Under the pieces are notes generated by a model. The model saw only the letters and a list, made by a program, of their open reading frames with translations. It was not told the DNA's origin and ran no database searches. The translations under genes and the position numbers were made by a program. Below are positions 4,239 to 7,600 of a stretch of DNA of 7,600 nucleotides, in pieces (the stretch's first letter is position 1; each line of letters starts with the position of its first letter). Source of the DNA: a bacterium (GTDB lineage Bacteria; Electryoneota; RPQS01); NCBI GenBank assembly GCA_018814465.1, contig JAHIZR010000455.1:1-7600 (forward strand), read 5' to 3'.

Positions 4239-6995
4239 ATGCATGCTGCTAGATTTTTGCAAATCCTATCACGCATGCTCACTTCCGGGCTTATTCTAAG
4301 CCTTCTCATTACTTCGGCATTTGCCGGAACTGTCGGTAAAATAGCAGGAACAGTCATCGAATCCGAAACGGGCGATCCCGTGATCGGCGCCGCTGTTCAA
4401 ATCGAAGGCACTTCCCTCGGTGCCGCCGCCGACATTAACGGCAACTACTTCATTCTGAATATCCCCCCCGGACTCGTCAATATCCGTTGCTCCGCAATCG
4501 GATATGCCCCCCGGACGATTCAGGGAATTCAGATTTCTTCGGACCAGACGTCCACGGTCGACTTTGCGCTGGATCCGGAAAGCCTGCTTGGCGAAGAAGT
4601 TGTCGTTGTAGCGGAACGTGAGCTGATCGAACCAGACCGTACTTTTGCCACCAGCACCGTTGCGGCTGCTGAAATCGCCGCCCTCCCCGTCACCAGCCTG
4701 AATCAAGTCGTGGAAATTCAAGCCGGTGTCGTTGACGGCCATTTCCGCGGCGGCCGCAAAGGTGAAGAAGTCTACCTGCTCGATGGAGTCTCCATCACCG
4801 ATGCCTATGATAATACTCAAGGTACGCAGGTCGACAACGCCATCGTCGAAGAACTCCAGGTCATCTCCGGCACCTTCAATGCTGAGTACGGACAAGCCAT
4901 GTCCGGCGTTGTCAACATTGTCACAAAAGAAGGCAGCCGCGATTACCACGGAACGCTGACCTCTGAGTTCGGTGACTACATCTCTGCCGACAAAGACATC
5001 TTCCTGAATATCGATGATGTCTCGCCGACGGCTATCCAGGACTATACCGGATCCCTCAGTGGTCCGGTTCCTTTTGTTAAAGGACTCTCCTTATTCGCCA
5101 ACCTGCGCTATCTCAGTGACAGCGGCTGGCTTTCCGGACAGCGCCGTTTTCGGCCGACGTATGAGTTTATTGAGTACGCCCTCAACTCTCCCACAGGGGC
5201 CGATTCCTCAGATATCCTCGGCGATAATAGCTACGTCGACATGAACCGCAACTATGAAGCATTCGGTCTCGGCAAACTCAGCTACCCGCTTTCCCCCACC
5301 CTCAAGCTCAATTACTCCACTGTCTTCAGCACCCGCGCCTATAAAGACTATGCCCAGGATTGGAAATTCGCTCCTGACGGAGATCTGCGCCGTTTTAAGG
5401 ACGGTCGAACCAATACCATCAAACTCAATCATACCCTCTCCGGTTCGGCTTTCTACGAGATCGCGGCTTCGAATACTTATACAGAGTACCACCATTTTAC
5501 TTTCGAAGATGCCGATGATTATCGGTATGTGGACCCGAACTGGGCGGATCTGGATGCAAGCAATACTCTTAACTTCGCGGGGACCAACAATCAGAGATTC
5601 CGGCGCTGGACGAATACCAACCAACTGCTCGGACAACTCTCCTGGCAGGTGAACCGGCTGCATCTGCTGAAAATGGGATTCGATGCCAAGCTGCACGAAT
5701 TAACCTATGAAGATATCAATCTCACCGATCCGAATGCCGTCGGAAGCGCTGACGAGCGCGGCATTGATTTCTTCTGGGAACCGCATATTCTTGATAAAAC
5801 GACTCTGGCTTATGATTATTACAATAATCATCCCTATGAGTTGGCGCTCTATATCCAGGACAAATTTGAACTTCCTTCGTTGATTATCAATGCCGGTTTG
5901 CGCGTGGATTACTTCGAACCGGACGGCAAAATCCTTTCCGATCCGAAAGATCCCAATGTCTACAGCCCGCTCTTAACCGAACGCGCCGCGCAGACCCTCG
6001 AAGAACGCATGTCCTATTGGTATGAGGATGCCACTCCTAAAGTTCGCCTCTCTCCCCGCATCGGTATTGCCTATCCCATGACCGATCAGGGTGTCTTCCA
6101 TTTCTCCTACGGTCATTTCGTGCAGCGTCCGACTTTTGAGAGAATGTATGCCAATCCCGAATGGGAATTGGAACCGGGCGTCGGCTTGAACACGGTTATG
6201 GGTAATCCCGATCTCGATATGGAAGAAACGGTTACCTATGAGTTCGGCCTCCAGCAGCAGCTTACTCAAAGTGTCGCGCTGAATACCACCATTTTCTTCC
6301 GCGATATCCGGAATCTCGTAGCCACCGACCGCATCGTCGAAACCTATTCCAGCGGCACCAAATATTCGCAGTACGTCAACCGCGCCTTCGGAGAAGTGAA
6401 GGGAATTACCTTCTCCTTCGATAAACGATTCGATTATAATTTCAGCGCCTTCGTGGATTATACCTATCAGGTCGCCGAAGGCAACGCCTCCGATCCGCAA
6501 TCCGCTTATAATGCTCTGAAAGGCAACAGCCCCCGCGAACCGGAATCGCAGTTGGTTCCGCTTGATTGGGATCGCCGGCATACGCTGAATGGTTCCATTA
6601 CTTACTCGATTCCCCGCGCCGACGGCTGGGGAGCTTCATTGCTGGGTACCTACGGCAGCGGCACTCCCTATTCACCGGACGATCGCGGTATCCGCACCGG
6701 CTTCGAAAATGATGGCCGCAAGCCCGACTATTACAATGTTGATCTGGCAGCCTTTAAGAACTTCCCCATCGGGAACACCAAACAAAAACTGGTGCTTTTG
6801 CTGACGGTGCAGAACCTCGCCGACATTCGCAACGAGAATACAGTTTATAATTCCACCGGACGCGCCGGTACGACCACGCAAGATGATACCCTGCCGGAAG
6901 ACACGTTTATCAGTTCACTCGAGGAAACCTTTAATAACCCGAGTCATTATTCCCGTCCGCGCATGGTTAAAGTGGGAGTGAGGTACGAATTTTAA
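4239..6995 (+). CDS. TonB-dependent outer-membrane receptor with N-terminal carboxypeptidase-regulatory-like domain
   Basis: The 918-residue product has a signal peptide (cleavage after Ala29, AFA|G). Residues ~33-113 form a CarboxypepD_reg-like beta-sandwich (IAGTVIESETGDPVIGAAV, DINGNYFILNIPPG). A TonB-box-like segment, EEVVVVAE, lies at 119-126. The plug domain (~130-232) shows FRGGRKGEEVYLLDGV (169-184) and NAEYGQAMSGVVNIVTK (214-230). The rest is a 22-strand-type beta-barrel with usual receptor signatures: FSYGHFVQRPTFE (from 622) and GNPDLDMEE (from 655). It ends in VGVRYEF, an aromatic C-terminal residue as needed for insertion by the BAM complex. The family imports large or scarce solutes such as glycans, siderophores and cobalamin using TonB-ExbBD energy; the substrate is unknown here. 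ATG 4239 is preferred over ATG 4275 because the latter has no upstream GAGG and would remove the basic n-region of the signal. The stop TAA shares its last A with the next ATG, so the next gene is probably translationally coupled. Confidence 0.93.
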   Translation: MHAARFLQILSRMLTSGLILSLLITSAFAGTVGKIAGTVIESETGDPVIGAAVQIEGTSLGAAADINGNYFILNIPPGLVNIRCSAIGYAPRTIQGIQISSDQTSTVDFALDPESLLGEEVVVVAERELIEPDRTFATSTVAAAEIAALPVTSLNQVVEIQAGVVDGHFRGGRKGEEVYLLDGVSITDAYDNTQGTQVDNAIVEELQVISGTFNAEYGQAMSGVVNIVTKEGSRDYHGTLTSEFGDYISADKDIFLNIDDVSPTAIQDYTGSLSGPVPFVKGLSLFANLRYLSDSGWLSGQRRFRPTYEFIEYALNSPTGADSSDILGDNSYVDMNRNYEAFGLGKLSYPLSPTLKLNYSTVFSTRAYKDYAQDWKFAPDGDLRRFKDGRTNTIKLNHTLSGSAFYEIAASNTYTEYHHFTFEDADDYRYVDPNWADLDASNTLNFAGTNNQRFRRWTNTNQLLGQLSWQVNRLHLLKMGFDAKLHELTYEDINLTDPNAVGSADERGIDFFWEPHILDKTTLAYDYYNNHPYELALYIQDKFELPSLIINAGLRVDYFEPDGKILSDPKDPNVYSPLLTERAAQTLEERMSYWYEDATPKVRLSPRIGIAYPMTDQGVFHFSYGHFVQRPTFERMYANPEWELEPGVGLNTVMGNPDLDMEETVTYEFGLQQQLTQSVALNTTIFFRDIRNLVATDRIVETYSSGTKYSQYVNRAFGEVKGITFSFDKRFDYNFSAFVDYTYQVAEGNASDPQSAYNALKGNSPREPESQLVPLDWDRRHTLNGSITYSIPRADGWGASLLGTYGSGTPYSPDDRGIRTGFENDGRKPDYYNVDLAAFKNFPIGNTKQKLVLLLTVQNLADIRNENTVYNSTGRAGTTTQDDTLPEDTFISSLEETFNNPSHYSRPRMVKVGVRYEF

Positions 6996-7600
6996 TGAAT
7001 CGATACCATTTCTATAAAATCGCCGCTGCGGCCTGCATTGTCATGTTAGCCGCCAGCGCTGTCTCTTTCTCCCCCAGCGAAATCGAGTACTACAAGGGCG
7101 ATCCGCTCAACCGCGCTAAAAACTGGATGAGCGGCAACCTGGTGCAAACGGTGTTCTACAATTACGGACTGGTTGGCAATATCGGCGAGATCTCCGGTGA
7201 ATGGCCGATCGGTACCGGCAACGAATATGTCGGAGACGTTTCCCCGCTGGTCGGCGTCGAATTCGTTCATCCTTCCGGCGACACCCTGCGCTCTGTCATC
7301 ACCACAGATGGCCCGCGCGGCAATCCCGACGGTCCCCCCGGAGGCGGCGAATTCTGGGGCTTTGAAGCGCTGCCCGGCTTCTCCGCGCCTGCTATCGTCG
7401 GCGAAGACCCACTCGTTGCCGTCTCCAACCAACCGAGTACCTGGCCCAGCTACTGGCCCGACAAAATGATCCATGACTCCGCCGATGTCGGCTGGAGAGT
7501 CGATAACAACGATCCCGGTTGGTCCGGATCATGGAACGGCTACTTCGGAAAGAATGTCACGAATGCCTATCAGGAATGCTACTTTCAGATGGACGACAAC
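6995..7600 (+). CDS. Secreted protein of unknown function coupled to the receptor (3' partial)
   Basis: The frame starts at ATG 6995, overlapping the receptor stop by one base (TAATG), and stays open to the window end, giving 202 residues. Residues 1-~23 form a signal peptide: Arg3 and Lys8, a hydrophobic stretch to ASA, no lipobox. The mature part is rich in Trp, Tyr, Gly and Pro, with PIGTGNEYVGDVSPLVG (71-87), a Gly/Pro-rich loop (PDGPPGGGEFWGF, 111-123), STWPSYWPD (148-156) and WNGYFG (180-185), and it ends in QMDDN at the edge. I do not recognise a catalytic domain and it does not look like SusD. I have the impression that similar WPxxWPD/GYFG proteins follow receptor genes in FCB candidate phyla, but I could not check. 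The one-base overlap suggests fixed co-production with the receptor, hence a periplasmic or surface partner. A C-terminal sorting domain may lie beyond the window. Confidence 0.8.
   Translation, partial: MNRYHFYKIAAAACIVMLAASAVSFSPSEIEYYKGDPLNRAKNWMSGNLVQTVFYNYGLVGNIGEISGEWPIGTGNEYVGDVSPLVGVEFVHPSGDTLRSVITTDGPRGNPDGPPGGGEFWGFEALPGFSAPAIVGEDPLVAVSNQPSTWPSYWPDKMIHDSADVGWRVDNNDPGWSGSWNGYFGKNVTNAYQECYFQMDDN

Noticed and set aside
4108..4299. 63-codon plus-strand frame overlapping the receptor start
   Set aside because: It spans the predicted promoter and leader, overlaps the well-supported receptor gene in another frame and resembles no protein.
6995..7600. SusD-like or lipoprotein partner of the receptor
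   Set aside because: Cys14 lies inside the hydrophobic signal core with no lipobox around it. No SusD tetratricopeptide-like helices are seen in the visible 202 residues.

Overview
The window looks chromosomal, from a Gram-negative bacterium of the FCB superphylum (Bacteroidota and relatives). Two genes end in type A sorting domains of the type IX secretion system (T9SS) with the YPNPFN signature. A third encodes a TonB-dependent outer-membrane receptor that starts with a carboxypeptidase-regulatory-like domain. The PNPFNPETTIRF style of sorting domain and the dihydroorotate-dehydrogenase-like gene fit candidate phyla such as KSB1, Marinimicrobia, Zixibacteria or Electryonea better than gut Bacteroides, but the sequence alone does not settle the phylum.

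Layout. (1) Bases 2-346, plus strand: the C-terminal third of an FMN-dependent dihydroorotate-dehydrogenase-like protein. (2) Bases 347-825: a convergent intergenic region densely packed with hairpins. It holds terminator-like stem-loops and at least three kinds of small palindromic repeat; two of these occur as copy pairs with compensatory base changes. (3) Bases 826-3729, minus strand: a two-gene unit with a 21-bp gap. The upstream gene encodes a secreted esterase (CBM48-like domain, esterase domain, T9SS domain). The downstream gene encodes a secreted protein of seven ~52-residue repeats, probably a seven-bladed beta-propeller, also with a T9SS domain. (4) Bases 3730-4238: an AT-richer divergent control region with a minus-strand -10 box, a TTGACA/17 bp/TACATT plus-strand promoter and a CRP/FNR-like dyad. 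(5) Bases 4239-6995, plus strand: a 918-residue TonB-dependent receptor. Its stop codon overlaps the start of (6), a secreted protein of unknown function running off the window (6995-7600).

Working together. The left operon exports proteins to the cell surface or medium through T9SS, including an esterase that could release acyl groups from carbohydrate or a siderophore. The right operon builds an outer-membrane uptake channel with a translationally coupled secreted partner, recalling SusC/SusD pairs although the partner does not resemble SusD. A joint role in using an extracellular substrate is an inference from divergent adjacency only.

I see no RNA gene, CRISPR array, insertion sequence, toxin-antitoxin or defence system. 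The least explained items are the coupled secreted protein at 6995, the one-cysteine-per-repeat propeller, the covarying small repeats at 362-719 and the dyad upstream of the receptor.
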